A stretch of DNA of 64,000 nucleotides from Actinomadura rifamycini DSM 43936 (GCF_000425065.1 NZ_AULB01000026.1:62001-126000); one strand, 5' to 3'. Counted from the first letter of the stretch, positions 26,424 to 34,905 are shown. Program-made: numbers and translations. Notes: a model not told the origin generated them from the sequence alone.

Positions 26424-26750
26424 ATGAGGGGAGACGCGGTACGGGGGCACCTGGACGCCCTGCTGCTCGCCGTGCTCGAATCCGGCCCGCTGCACGGGTA
26501 CGCGATCATCACGGCCGTCCAGGAGCGCAGCGGGGGAGCCCTCGAACTGCGCACGGGCACCGTCTATCCGGCGCTGAACCGGCTGGAGCGCATCGGGCTG
26601 CTGAGCGGGAGCTGGGAGTCGGCGGGCGGGCGCCGCCGCCGCCGCTACGCGCTCACCGACGCCGGCCGCCGCACCCTCGCGGGCGAGCGGACGGCCTGGC
26701 GCGCGTTCACGTCCGCGATCGGCGCGGTCCTCGAACCGGGACCGACGTGA
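26424..26750 (+). CDS. PadR-family transcriptional regulator
   Basis: A 108-residue winged-helix repressor of the compact PadR-s2 type. Family motifs are ALLLAVLESGPLHGYAIITA, LRTGTVYPALNRLERIGLL and RRRRYALTDAGRRTL. A short C-terminal helix (TAWRAFTSAIGAVLEPG) would form the dimer contact. A GTGA overlap couples it to the next gene, which encodes a permease-prefix-type membrane protein; this pairing of PadR with a HAAS/permease-prefix protein recurs in Gram-positive bacteria. The likely operator is at 26356-26381. Confidence 0.93.
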   Translation: MRGDAVRGHLDALLLAVLESGPLHGYAIITAVQERSGGALELRTGTVYPALNRLERIGLLSGSWESAGGRRRRRYALTDAGRRTLAGERTAWRAFTSAIGAVLEPGPT

Positions 26751-27364
26751 TCATCGACGAGCACGTCGGGGCGCTCTCCGCCGCCCTGCACGGCCCCGCC
26801 CGCGCCAAGGCGCGGATGCTCGACGAGGCCCGCGCCGGGCTCGCCGACGCCGCCGACGACCTCGCCGCGACGGGCCTGCCCGCCGCGGACGCCGCGCGCC
26901 GCGCCGTCCGCGACTTCGGCACGGTCGCGGACGTCGCCCCCGACTTCCAGCGCGAACTCACGATCGCGCAGGCCCGCCGCACCGCCCTCGCGGTCGCGCT
27001 GAGCGCCCCCGTCCTCCTGCTCTGCTGGCAGCTCGCGGGCACGGGCGGCGGCGTGCTCCCGCACGCGGCCCGGCTCGTCGGCGCCGTCGCCGCGGCCGCC
27101 GCCCTGCTCGGCGCCGGCGGCCTCGCCGCCACGGGCGCGTGGGCCCGCCGCATGCCCGTCCCGTCCGGCCTGCCGCGGACGGTCGCGTGGGCCGGGACGG
27201 TCTCCGGCGCGGCCCTCGGCGCCAGCGCGGTCGCCCTCACCGCCGCGTCCGCCCTGTCCGCGGACTGGCCGCTCGCCGCGGCGATCGCCGCCCTCACCCT
27301 GGTGTCCCACACGAAGGTCGCGGCCTCCGCCCGAGCCTGCCGCCACTGCGCCCGCCTGGCCTGA
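26747..27364 (+). CDS. Permease-prefix (HAAS-like) membrane protein
   Basis: A 205-residue protein starting at GTG inside the PadR stop (GTGA). Residues 1-70 form a helical bundle (EHVGALSAALHGPARAKARM, then AARRAVRDFGTVADVAPDF), the pattern of permease-prefix/HAAS domains found next to PadR. About four membrane helices follow (ALAVALSAPVLLLCWQL, LVGAVAAAAALLGAGGLAA, VAWAGTVSGAALGASAVAL, AAAIAALTLVS). In other systems these proteins act with PadR as an envelope-responsive pair. The gene is convergent with the PPDK-like gene, six bases apart. Confidence 0.82.
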   Translation: MIIDEHVGALSAALHGPARAKARMLDEARAGLADAADDLAATGLPAADAARRAVRDFGTVADVAPDFQRELTIAQARRTALAVALSAPVLLLCWQLAGTGGGVLPHAARLVGAVAAAAALLGAGGLAATGAWARRMPVPSGLPRTVAWAGTVSGAALGASAVALTAASALSADWPLAAAIAALTLVSHTKVAASARACRHCARLA

Positions 27365-27370
27365 CGCCGG

Positions 27371-28834
27371 TCAGTCGAGCCAGGCGAGGAGGCGCTCCAG
27401 GTGCGGGTTCGCCTCCGCCGCCGCCGGGGCGCGCCCGGCGACGACCTCGCCGCTCGCGCCGTCGATCGTGACGAGTGCGCCCGGCGGGAGGCCGAGGCAG
27501 TCCGGCGCGCCGACGACGGCCGGTTTGCCCATCGACCGCGCGACGACCGCCGCGTGGCTGGTCGTCCCGCCGGCGGCGGTGACGACGCCCGCGGCGGCCG
27601 CGAGCCCGTGCATGTCGAGCGGCGACGTCTCCGGGCGCACCAGGACGACCGGGCCGCCGGCCGCCATGCGGACCGCGTCGTCCGCGGTGGCGGCGACCCG
27701 GCCGGCCGCGACGCCCGGGGAGGCGCCGACACCGCGGGCGAGGACGTCCAGTCCGGCGGTGTCGAGCCGCGGGGCGCGCGCGTGCCGCAGGTCGTGCGGC
27801 GACACGCGCCGGACCGCCTCGGCCCGGTCGATCACGCCCGCGTCGGCCAGGTCGACCGCGACCCGCACGGCCGCGCGCCCGGCGAGGCCCCCGGCCCGGA
27901 CCTGCAGCAGCGACAGCTCGCCCGACTCGAACGTGAACTCCACGTGGCACGCGTCCCGGTAGTGCCCCTCGATCCGCCGCAGCGCGTCGAGGAGCGCCGC
28001 CCACACCGCCGGTTCCCGGTCGGCCAGCGCGGACAGCCGCAGCGGGCTCGACCGCCCGGACACGACGTCCTCCCCCTGCCCGCCGAACAGCACCTCCCCG
28101 GACGGGACGGGCTCGCCCGTGGCGGGGTCGCGGCCGAACGCCACGCCCGTCCCGCTGCGGCCGTCGCGGTTGCCGAACACCATCGCCTGCACGGTCACGG
28201 CCGTCCCCGCATCGTCCGGAATGCCGTGGATCGCACGGTAGGTCTTCGCGCGTGCCGTGTTCCACGACGCGAACACCGCCCGTACGGCGAGGTCGAGCTG
28301 CCCGCGGGCGTCTTCGGCGGCCCCCTCGCCCGGGACGGCGGCGAGCGGCGAGGCCGACCGGTGCGTCCCGCTCGCGCCGTCCCTCCACGTTCGTGGAGGG
28401 ACGCCCGCCGTTGCGGCGGCGAGGCCGGCCAGGAATCTGCGGCGGGAGTCGTGCGCGAACGGCGCGTCGCCCGTTTCGGCGGCGAGGGCCGCGGTCGCCT
28501 CGGGCGTGAGGCCCAGGTTCAGGACCGTGCTCATCATGCCGGGCATTGACACCGCGCCGCCCGAGCGGACGGCGAGCGCCAGCGGGCGGGTGCGGCCGCC
28601 GAGGCGCCGCCCGGTGGCGGCCTCCAGGTCCGCGACGGCCGCGTCCAGTTCGGCGCCGAGGCCGTCCGGGAGGCGGCCGTCCCGCAGGAACGCGCGGCAC
28701 GCCGGGGTGCCGACGACGAACCCGGGCGGCACCGGCAGCCCGAGGCGCCGCAGCTCGATCAGGCCGCGGGCCTTGCCGCCGAGGACGTCCGCGGGCTCGG
28801 CGACGTCGGGCGCGAGCGGGTACGTCCAGGTCAT
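27371..28834 (-). CDS. PPDK-like protein lacking the PEP-synthesising barrel
   Basis: A 487-residue protein. It has the pyruvate phosphate dikinase nucleotide-binding domain (GGKARGLIELRRLGLPVPPG, AVRSGGAVSMPGMMSTVLNL, YRAIHGIPDDAGTAVTVQAM, GEVLFGGQGEDVVSG) and the mobile phosphohistidine domain (H427 in GGTTSHAAVVARSMGKPAVV). It ends there: the roughly 350-residue C-terminal TIM barrel that handles pyruvate/PEP is missing, and no such gene is nearby. It could phosphorylate itself and pass phosphate to another acceptor. ATGA overlaps the stop of the small upstream gene, so the two are coupled. Confidence 0.88.
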   Translation of the reverse strand: MTWTYPLAPDVAEPADVLGGKARGLIELRRLGLPVPPGFVVGTPACRAFLRDGRLPDGLGAELDAAVADLEAATGRRLGGRTRPLALAVRSGGAVSMPGMMSTVLNLGLTPEATAALAAETGDAPFAHDSRRRFLAGLAAATAGVPPRTWRDGASGTHRSASPLAAVPGEGAAEDARGQLDLAVRAVFASWNTARAKTYRAIHGIPDDAGTAVTVQAMVFGNRDGRSGTGVAFGRDPATGEPVPSGEVLFGGQGEDVVSGRSSPLRLSALADREPAVWAALLDALRRIEGHYRDACHVEFTFESGELSLLQVRAGGLAGRAAVRVAVDLADAGVIDRAEAVRRVSPHDLRHARAPRLDTAGLDVLARGVGASPGVAAGRVAATADDAVRMAAGGPVVLVRPETSPLDMHGLAAAAGVVTAAGGTTSHAAVVARSMGKPAVVGAPDCLGLPPGALVTIDGASGEVVAGRAPAAAEANPHLERLLAWLD

Positions 28835-29409
28835 CGCGGGATGCCCAGGGTGACGAGAAGGTCCTCGTGGAGCTGGAACCACACCGTGTGGTACGAGGCG
28901 AGGTCGTCCGCCACGTACTCGGTCGCGCCGGCGCGGGCGCGGGCGAGCGCGCGGGCGAGCCGGTCGCGGTAGCGCCGGAACCGGAGCAGCGCCGCGGCGA
29001 GGTCGGCGCAGACGGCGTCGGCGCGCAGGTGGAAGTCCGCCAGCGCGTCCAGCACGCGGGCGCCGTCGCCGGTGCGGAGCTGCCACGCCGTGCAGAGGTC
29101 GAGCATCTCCGGGTTGAGCACGAGGAAGCGGTCGAACGCCGCGGCGACCCGGGGGCGGGCGCCCGCCGCGTCGAGCTCGTCGCGGATGCGGGCGGCGTCC
29201 GAGGCCCGTCCGGCGTCGGTGAGGCTCCACCCGCCGAACTCGCCGGGCAGGTGCGTGACGAGCCCCGCCACGGCGAGGTCGATCAGTTCGGACTCCACGT
29301 CGGGTGCGGGCAGCGCCGCGGCCTCGGCGAGCCGGGCGGCGCCCGCGACGCCGACGCAGCGCAGGGTGTGCAGGACGAGCAGGTCGGTGCCGGTCGCGTG
29401 CATCGTCAC
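28831..29409 (-). CDS. Winged-helix-like protein coupled to the PPDK-like gene
   Basis: A 192-residue protein of unknown function. Residues 8-70 look like a winged helix (LHTLRCVGVAGAARLAEAAA, then LAVAGLVTHLPGEFGGWSLT DAG), similar to MarR-type domains. The remainder is helical (AFDRFLVLNPEMLDLCTAWQ; LLRFRRYRDRLARALARARA). GTG 29409 overlaps the TetR stop by GTGA; ATG 29403 is an alternative start. It ends in the ATGA overlap with the PPDK-like gene. The constant coupling suggests the two proteins work together, perhaps with this one as partner or phospho-acceptor of the PPDK-like protein, which is inference. Confidence 0.75.
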   Translation of the reverse strand: MTMHATGTDLLVLHTLRCVGVAGAARLAEAAALPAPDVESELIDLAVAGLVTHLPGEFGGWSLTDAGRASDAARIRDELDAAGARPRVAAAFDRFLVLNPEMLDLCTAWQLRTGDGARVLDALADFHLRADAVCADLAAALLRFRRYRDRLARALARARAGATEYVADDLASYHTVWFQLHEDLLVTLGIPR

Positions 29410-30488
29410 ACCCGCGTCCCGCCGGCCGCGACGGCGTGCGCCGCGCCGCGCCCGTCCGCGCGGGCGACGATCTCGCCGGCGCGGACGCGCACGGCGGTCT
29501 CGGTGCCGTCGTCCGGCGCGGGGACGCCCGCGGCCGCCGCGACGGCGCCGCGCTCGTCCAGGACGAGGCGCAGGCCGGGCCGCGCGTCAGGGGGGAGCGC
29601 GCGGCGCAGGCAGCGGGCGACGTCGCCGATCCGCAGCCGCACGAGGCGGCCGAGTTCGGCGGGGTCGGCCGTCACGACGGCCACGGTCACCGGCTCGCCG
29701 GGGCGGGCGGCGCGGACCGCCTCCTCGGCCGCGCGCAGCCGGCCGGTGCCGAGGACCGCGACCACCCCGTCGGCGCCGAGGTCGGCCGGGTCGCCGGTGA
29801 TCGCGTCCAGCGGCTCCGCGGGCGGCTCCCAGGCGTCCCGGACGGGCGTCGCGGGGGCGGTGAACGGCAGGTGCGGCGGGTCCCAGGCGTCGCCGAGGTC
29901 GAGTCCGGCCAGGTGGCGGCAGGCGCGCGCGACGTCGAACGGGTCGCCGAACCCGGGCGCCGTCCCCGCGAGGTGCCCGGCGCCGTCGAGCAGGGTCAGC
30001 ACCAGCTCCGCCAGCCGGACGCGCCGGACGCGCGGCGCGTACGTCTCCAGCGCCAGCCCGAGCAGCAGCCCCTCCAGCCACGTGACCTGCGCGAGCGCGG
30101 CGCGGCCGCGGTCGTCGTCGAACAGGCCGTCGGTGGACCGCAGCCGCAGCCCGGCGCTCGCCGGGGAGTCGCCGCTCATCGGGAGGCGTTCGAGCCGGGC
30201 GCGGGCGAACGCGCCGAGCGCCTCGTCGAGGGACGCCGCGGGCGGTGCCGCGTCCCCGTCCCCGTCCGCGTCCCCGTCCCGGTCGAGCGCGTCGACGAGG
30301 ACCGCGAGGTACAGCGCGCGTTTGCTCGGGAAGTTCGAGTAGACGGCGCCGCGGGTGAGTTCCGCCCGCTCCGCGATCCGGTCGATCTTCGCGTCGGCGT
30401 AGCCGTGTTCGGCGAACTCGTCCTGTGCCGCCACCAGCACGGCCGCGCGCGTCCGTTCCTGCCGCTGGGCTCGCGTGAGCCTGACCAT
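29406..30488 (-). CDS. TetR-family regulator with long C-terminal extension
   Basis: A 360-residue regulator, much longer than the usual 190-220 residues. The TetR HTH is at about 10-60 (RTRAAVLVAAQDEFAEHGYA, IAERAELTRGAVYSNFPSKR), followed by a ligand domain to about residue 200. The last 150 residues are extra, with alternating strands and helices (DGVVAVLGTGRLRAAEEAVR; GLRLVLDERGAVAAAAGVPA) reminiscent of a thioredoxin/peroxiredoxin-like fold, though without a CxxC. GAGGGGTGG precedes the ATG. It is divergent from a DrrAB-type exporter, with an operator in between, so it probably represses that exporter. Confidence 0.88.
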   Translation of the reverse strand: MVRLTRAQRQERTRAAVLVAAQDEFAEHGYADAKIDRIAERAELTRGAVYSNFPSKRALYLAVLVDALDRDGDADGDGDAAPPAASLDEALGAFARARLERLPMSGDSPASAGLRLRSTDGLFDDDRGRAALAQVTWLEGLLLGLALETYAPRVRRVRLAELVLTLLDGAGHLAGTAPGFGDPFDVARACRHLAGLDLGDAWDPPHLPFTAPATPVRDAWEPPAEPLDAITGDPADLGADGVVAVLGTGRLRAAEEAVRAARPGEPVTVAVVTADPAELGRLVRLRIGDVARCLRRALPPDARPGLRLVLDERGAVAAAAGVPAPDDGTETAVRVRAGEIVARADGRGAAHAVAAGGTRV

Positions 30489-30529
30489 CGCCACCCCTCG
30501 TTGCCCGTCCGGGCGTCCTAAGATACTTT

Positions 30530-30562
30530 CACCATCCAGATGATGCCAACATCTGAATGGTG
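30530..30562. promoter_or_regulatory. TetR operator overlapping the drrA-like ribosome site
   Basis: CACCATCCAGATG (30530-30542) and CATCTGAATGGTG (30550-30562) are 13-bp inverted arms with one mismatch and a 7-nt spacer. The right arm ends at GGTGGGAG, the ribosome site of the ABC ATPase gene starting at 30573. Binding by the divergent TetR regulator would block this gene directly. Confidence 0.6.
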
Positions 30563-30572
30563 GGAGCATGTC

Positions 30573-31556
30573 ATGAGCGAGTACGGTTTCGAGGCGGAGG
30601 GCCTCGTCAGACGGTTCGGCGGGACGACGGCGCTGGACGGCGTCACCCTGGCGGCCGGGCGCGGGCGGGTCCTCGGACTGCTGGGGCCGAACGGCGCGGG
30701 GAAGACGACCGTGATCAGGATCCTGGCGACCCTGCTGCGCCCGGACGCCGGACGCGCGACCGTCGCGGGGTTCGACGTGGCGCGCGACCCCGCGCGCGTC
30801 CGGGAGCGGATCGCGCTGTCGGGCCAGCACACCGGCGTCGACGAGGAACTGTCCGGACGGGCGAACCTCGTCATGATCGGGCGGCTGCTCGACCTGCCCC
30901 GCCGCCGCGCCGAGCAGCGCGCGGACGAACTGCTGGACTGGTTCGGGCTCGGCGACGCCGCCGGCCGTCCCGCCGCGGGCTACTCCGGCGGCATGCGCCG
31001 CCGCCTCGACCTGGCGGCCGCCCTCGTCGGCCGTCCCGAAGCGGTCTTCCTCGACGAGCCGTCCGCCGGACTCGACCCGGGCAGGCGGGACGAGCTGTGG
31101 CGGATGGTCCGGGACCTCGCGGCCGACGGCGCCACCGTCCTGCTGACCACCCAGTACCTGGAGGAGGCGGACGCGCTCGCCGACGCGATCACCGTCATCG
31201 ACGGCGGCCGGGTGATCGCCGCCGGGGCCCCCGCCGAGCTGAAGCGCCGGATCGGCGGGCACACGATCGCCGTCCGGCTCGACGACCCCGCCGACGCCGA
31301 ACCGGCGGCGGCGATCCTCGCCGCGGTCGCCGGGCGCGCCCCCGACCGTCCGTCCGGCACCGAACTCGCCGTCCCCGTCGACGGGGACGACGCCTTCTAC
31401 GAGACGGCCGCCCGGTTCCGCGCGCAGCGCATCGGCGTCATCGAGCTGTCCCTCCGGCTGCCGAGCCTCGACGAGGTGTTCCACGCCCTGACCGGCGCGC
31501 GCTCCGACGCGCGCTCCGGCTCCACGCCCCCCGACTCCGTGAAGGCGGCACGATGA
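30573..31556 (+). CDS. DrrA-type ABC exporter ATPase
   Basis: A 327-residue ATPase of the daunorubicin-resistance (DrrA) type: Walker A GPNGAGKTT, signature YSGGMRRRLDLAAA, Walker B VFLDEPSAGLDP, switch TTQYLEEADALAD, and the C-terminal regulatory domain ending LPSLDEVFHALTG, a DrrA hallmark (LDEVFxxLTG). The upstream ATG at 30540 is rejected because it lies in the operator; ATG 30573 has GGTGGGAG in front. It overlaps the permease gene by ATGA. Drug or lipid export is likely, repressed by the divergent TetR protein. Confidence 0.93.
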   Translation: MSEYGFEAEGLVRRFGGTTALDGVTLAAGRGRVLGLLGPNGAGKTTVIRILATLLRPDAGRATVAGFDVARDPARVRERIALSGQHTGVDEELSGRANLVMIGRLLDLPRRRAEQRADELLDWFGLGDAAGRPAAGYSGGMRRRLDLAAALVGRPEAVFLDEPSAGLDPGRRDELWRMVRDLAADGATVLLTTQYLEEADALADAITVIDGGRVIAAGAPAELKRRIGGHTIAVRLDDPADAEPAAAILAAVAGRAPDRPSGTELAVPVDGDDAFYETAARFRAQRIGVIELSLRLPSLDEVFHALTGARSDARSGSTPPDSVKAAR

Positions 31557-32323
31557 CCAGTCCACTGCGCACCGTCCGGCACAGCCTCGTCCTGGCCCGC
31601 CGCAGCCTGGCCAAGACGAAGCGCAACCCGGGGCCCGTCGTCAACGGGGTCGTCTCGCCCGCACTGTTCCTGGTGCTCTTCCTCTACCTGTTCGGCCGTC
31701 CGGTCGCGGGCTCCACCGGGGACTACCTGCAGTACCTCTTCCCCGGCATCCTCGTCATGGGCGCCGCGCTGTCCGGGCTGGTGTCCACCGGCACGAACAT
31801 CAACCTCGACCTCAAGAACGGCGTTACCGACCGGTTCCGGAGCATGCCGATCAGCCGCCTCGCGCCCCTCCTCGGGTCCGTGCTGGCCGATCTCGTCCGC
31901 TACCTGCTCGCCGTCGCGCTGCTGTTCGCCCTCGGCGTCCTGCTCGGCTTCCGCGCCGGGGGCACGGCCGCCGCCGCGCTGGCCGCCGCGGGCCTCGCCG
32001 TCCTGTTCGGGTTCTGCCTGAGCTGGGTCACCGTGCTCTTCGGGGTGCTGGTCAAGGACGCGAGCGCCGTCCTGGCGTTCAGCTTCATCACTTTCCTGCC
32101 CCTGCAACTGGGCACGAGCCTCGCCACCCCGACCGGCACGCTGCCGGGCTGGCTGGGCGCGTGGGCCGAGGTCAACCCCGTGACCCACGTGATGGACGCC
32201 TGCCGCGCCCTGCTCAACGGCACCCCGGTGGACGGCGCCGCCACCACCGCGCTCCTCTGGTGCGCCGCCCTGTTCGCGGTGTTCTGTCCTCTCGCCGTCC
32301 GGGCCTACGGCCGCGCGGAGTGA
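31553..32323 (+). CDS. DrrB-type ABC permease
   Basis: A 256-residue ABC-2 permease with six membrane helices (NGVVSPALFLVLFLYLFG, FPGILVMGAALSGLVSTGTN, YLLAVALLFALGVLLGF and others). GVTDRFRSMPISRLAPLLG between helices 2 and 3, and AEVNPVTHVMDACRALLNG before the last helix, are typical of DrrB. It begins in the ATPase stop (ATGA) and is the end of the two-gene exporter operon. Confidence 0.92.
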   Translation: MTSPLRTVRHSLVLARRSLAKTKRNPGPVVNGVVSPALFLVLFLYLFGRPVAGSTGDYLQYLFPGILVMGAALSGLVSTGTNINLDLKNGVTDRFRSMPISRLAPLLGSVLADLVRYLLAVALLFALGVLLGFRAGGTAAAALAAAGLAVLFGFCLSWVTVLFGVLVKDASAVLAFSFITFLPLQLGTSLATPTGTLPGWLGAWAEVNPVTHVMDACRALLNGTPVDGAATTALLWCAALFAVFCPLAVRAYGRAE

Positions 32324-32390
32324 CCCCGACCGGCCGCCCGCCGCGCAGCTCACCCGCCGCGGCAGCGGCGGAGAGCGCAGCGTCGTCGGC

Positions 32391-32557
32391 GTGATCGCGG
32401 TGTTCTACCGGCCGATCCTCGCCGCGATCACCTCGCCTGGGGCTTGATCGGCGATGCTTGGGAAGACGCATGGGTCGTGTGGCCCGTCGGAGCGGTGCTC
32501 TTCGCCGGGATCGCGGCGGGCAGCCATGCGACCGCGAACCATCGCAGGGCACGCTGA
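32391..32557 (+). pseudogene. Remnant of a small membrane-protein gene
   Basis: The 300-bp gap 32324-32623 contains no intact gene. VIAVFYRPILAAIT is readable in one frame from 32391, and LAWGLIGDAWEDAWVVWPVG followed by AVLFAGIAAG in another from 32432 to the stop at 32555-32557. The second piece resembles the last membrane helices of 2TM-type actinomycete proteins. Two frames and no start suggest a decayed gene; chance cannot be excluded. Confidence 0.35.
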
Positions 32558-32623
32558 CCCTCCGGCGCACGCCCGGCGCTCACCGGAGATCACCGATCCG
32601 ACGGCGACAGGAAGGTCAGCGGA

Positions 32624-33316
32624 ATGGCGCAGCCCCTTGAGCGGATCCAGGACGCCTTGAGCAACCGGCGGAGCCCCGCGGAGCGGGACAAGATCGTGCG
32701 ACGCCTGCCGCCCGACAGCGGCTTGGACGTGATCGGTGTGCGGATGAAGGAGGTGTTCGACACCGCCAAGGAGTGGACGGACATCGACCTCTCCCACGTC
32801 CCCGACCTGCTGGCCAGCCCGTGGTACGAGATGCGCATGGTCGGCGTCTCGATCCTCGACTTCAAGGCGCGGCGCCGCGGTCTGGACGACGACGGACGGC
32901 GTCGGCTCTACGAGACCTACATGAACCACCACGAGTTCATCGACATCTGGGATCTCGTCGACCGCTCGGCCCCGCGCGTCGTCGGCTGGTACCTGCTCGA
33001 CAAGTCGCGCCGGCCGCTGTTCGATCTCGCGCGGTCCGATGCGGCGATCGAGCGGCGGACCGCGATCACCGCCTCCTTCTGGCTCATCCGGCAAGGCGAC
33101 CTCGACGATCCGCTCGCCCTGGCCGATCTCCTGCTCGACGACCCCAGCGGACTCGTCACCAAACCGGTCGGCACCGCGCTGCGCGAGGTCGGCAAGATCG
33201 ACCGGCAGCGCCTGCTCGACTTCCTCGCCGAGCACCGACACCGGATGAGTCGCCCGACCCTGCGCCTCGCGACGTACCTGCTTCCGAGCCACATCGAGCG
33301 ATCTCTTCGAGAGTAG
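32624..33316 (+). CDS. AlkD-like DNA alkylation repair protein
   Basis: A 230-residue all-helical HEAT-like repeat protein of the AlkC/AlkD family, which excises N3- and N7-alkylpurines. The active-site segment IWDLVDRSAP gives W109 and D113, matching two of the three key residues of Bacillus cereus AlkD. The third aromatic (W187 in AlkD) falls in PVGTALREVGK, which has no tryptophan. The C terminus SRPTLRLATYLLPSHIERSL is consistent with the family. AGGAAGG precedes the ATG. It stands alone between gene remnants and a leftward hydrolase gene. Confidence 0.85.
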   Translation: MAQPLERIQDALSNRRSPAERDKIVRRLPPDSGLDVIGVRMKEVFDTAKEWTDIDLSHVPDLLASPWYEMRMVGVSILDFKARRRGLDDDGRRRLYETYMNHHEFIDIWDLVDRSAPRVVGWYLLDKSRRPLFDLARSDAAIERRTAITASFWLIRQGDLDDPLALADLLLDDPSGLVTKPVGTALREVGKIDRQRLLDFLAEHRHRMSRPTLRLATYLLPSHIERSLRE

Positions 33317-33349
33317 GCGCCGGCGGGGCCGCCGCCTGACCCTCGCGGG

Positions 33350-34843
33350 TCAGCGCTCCGCGGCGGACGTCCGCGCCGCGGCGCCGAACCGGGCGGGCGT
33401 CGACGCGTCGAGCCGCCGCGCGCCGTCGTGGACGATCGACGGCAGCGGCACGGCGCCGTCGTCCGCGGCCACCATGTCGAGGGCGAGCGCCGCCGACCAG
33501 CTGAAGTCGTGCGCCCCGCGCCCGCAGCCGTCCACGGGGTCGAAGTACTCGCGGAACCCCGAGCGCCCCACCAGGTCGAGGGTCGACGCGGAGATCGTCC
33601 GGGCGATGTCGGGCCGCCCGGCGCGCAGCGCGCCCACCCACAGCAGCCAGTTGGTGTTCACCCAGGTCGGGCCGCGCCAGTAGCAGCGGCGGTCGAAGTT
33701 CGGCTCGCGCAGGTCGTAGGTGGGCACGGGGTGGCGGCAGCCGTCCATGAACGCGGGCGACAGCAGCAGCCCGGCCAGCCGGTCGCGCACCTCGGCGGGC
33801 AGCCACGGGTCGAGCAGCGGCGCGAACCCGGAGACCGTCGCGACCGTCCCCCGGACGCCGGTGCGGACGTCGCGGGCGACGAACGTGCCGCGCTCCTCGT
33901 CCCACAGCCGCTCCATCAGCCCCCGGTGGACGGCGCGGGCGGACCGCAGGTGCGGTTCCGGGTCGCGGCCGAGCCGCCGGGCGATCTCGGCGAGGCACAG
34001 CTCGCCGTCCAGCAGGATCGCGTTGAACAGCGGGTCCTCGACCGTGAAGCCGTGCTTGTCGAGCAGCTTGAGGTCGTCGTAGCCGATGTCGCGGTAGCTC
34101 TCGGCCAGCGCGATGTACGCCGAGTAGTCCGCGTCGCTGGGCCGCTCGTCCGCCGGAACGTGCACCATGTCGCGGCGGACGAACGCGCACTCCGCCTCGG
34201 TGAACCGCGCCAGGAACGGGTCCCACGCGGGGCTGTTGTCGGTGCCGGACTCCCACGGGTGGACGATGCACGCCAGCCCGCCGCCGTCGAGGTCGCGCCG
34301 TTCCAGCAGGTAGCGGTGCTGCGCCGCGAGCTTCGGGTACGCCTCGGCGAGGAACCGGACGGCCGCGGCCTCGTCGTCCGCCCGCGTGCAGACGGTCAGC
34401 GCCGCGCGCGCGTGCACGGGCGGCTGCACGATGCCGGACGTCCGCACGGCGGGGGCGTCGGGGACGCCGCGGCTGTCCCAGAAGGCGGAGCCGGGGAAGT
34501 ACGACTCGTCCTCGGTGTCGCCGTAGACGATGTGCGGCAGCCGTCCGCCGCCCCACTGAGCGCGGAGCAGGCCGAGCAGCTCGCGCTGCGCGCGGTCCTG
34601 GTCGACGCGGGCCAGCCCGATCGCGATGAACGCCGAGTCCCAGCTCCACTGGTGCGGGTACTGCGTGCGGGACGGCAGCGTCGCGGCGCCCGTCCAGTTG
34701 CCGGCCAGCGTGGCGACGGCGGCCTCGGCCAGCCGGCGCCGCTCGTCGGGTCCGGGGCGCGTCGCCGGGGGGAGGCCGGCGCGCACGTCGACCTCACCGG
34801 GTCCCGCGAAGGGTGCGGCGCGGTCCACTCGGGGGCTCCTCAC
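33350..34843 (-). CDS. GH63-type glucosylglycerate hydrolase-like glycosidase
   Basis: A 497-residue (alpha/alpha)6-barrel glycosidase resembling mycobacterial glucosylglycerate hydrolase. The motifs are in order: QWSWDSAFIAIGLARVD, TSGIVQPPVHA, HPWESGTDNSPAWDPF (D202, probable general acid), NFDRRCYWRGPTWVNTNWLL, and GFREYFDPVDGCGRGAHDFS (E432, probable general base). The family hydrolyses glucosylglycerate or mannosylglycerate, solutes used under nitrogen limitation or salt stress; mannosylglycerate hydrolysis is equally possible. No synthase gene is in the window. The start at 34843 lacks a strong ribosome site. A short palindrome lies upstream. Confidence 0.85.
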   Translation of the reverse strand: MRSPRVDRAAPFAGPGEVDVRAGLPPATRPGPDERRRLAEAAVATLAGNWTGAATLPSRTQYPHQWSWDSAFIAIGLARVDQDRAQRELLGLLRAQWGGGRLPHIVYGDTEDESYFPGSAFWDSRGVPDAPAVRTSGIVQPPVHARAALTVCTRADDEAAAVRFLAEAYPKLAAQHRYLLERRDLDGGGLACIVHPWESGTDNSPAWDPFLARFTEAECAFVRRDMVHVPADERPSDADYSAYIALAESYRDIGYDDLKLLDKHGFTVEDPLFNAILLDGELCLAEIARRLGRDPEPHLRSARAVHRGLMERLWDEERGTFVARDVRTGVRGTVATVSGFAPLLDPWLPAEVRDRLAGLLLSPAFMDGCRHPVPTYDLREPNFDRRCYWRGPTWVNTNWLLWVGALRAGRPDIARTISASTLDLVGRSGFREYFDPVDGCGRGAHDFSWSAALALDMVAADDGAVPLPSIVHDGARRLDASTPARFGAAARTSAAER

Positions 34844-34905
34844 AGGTCAGGGGCATGTCGAGGGGGCGCGTTGACCGAACATGCACCGTCCATCGACCAC
34901 TCATT

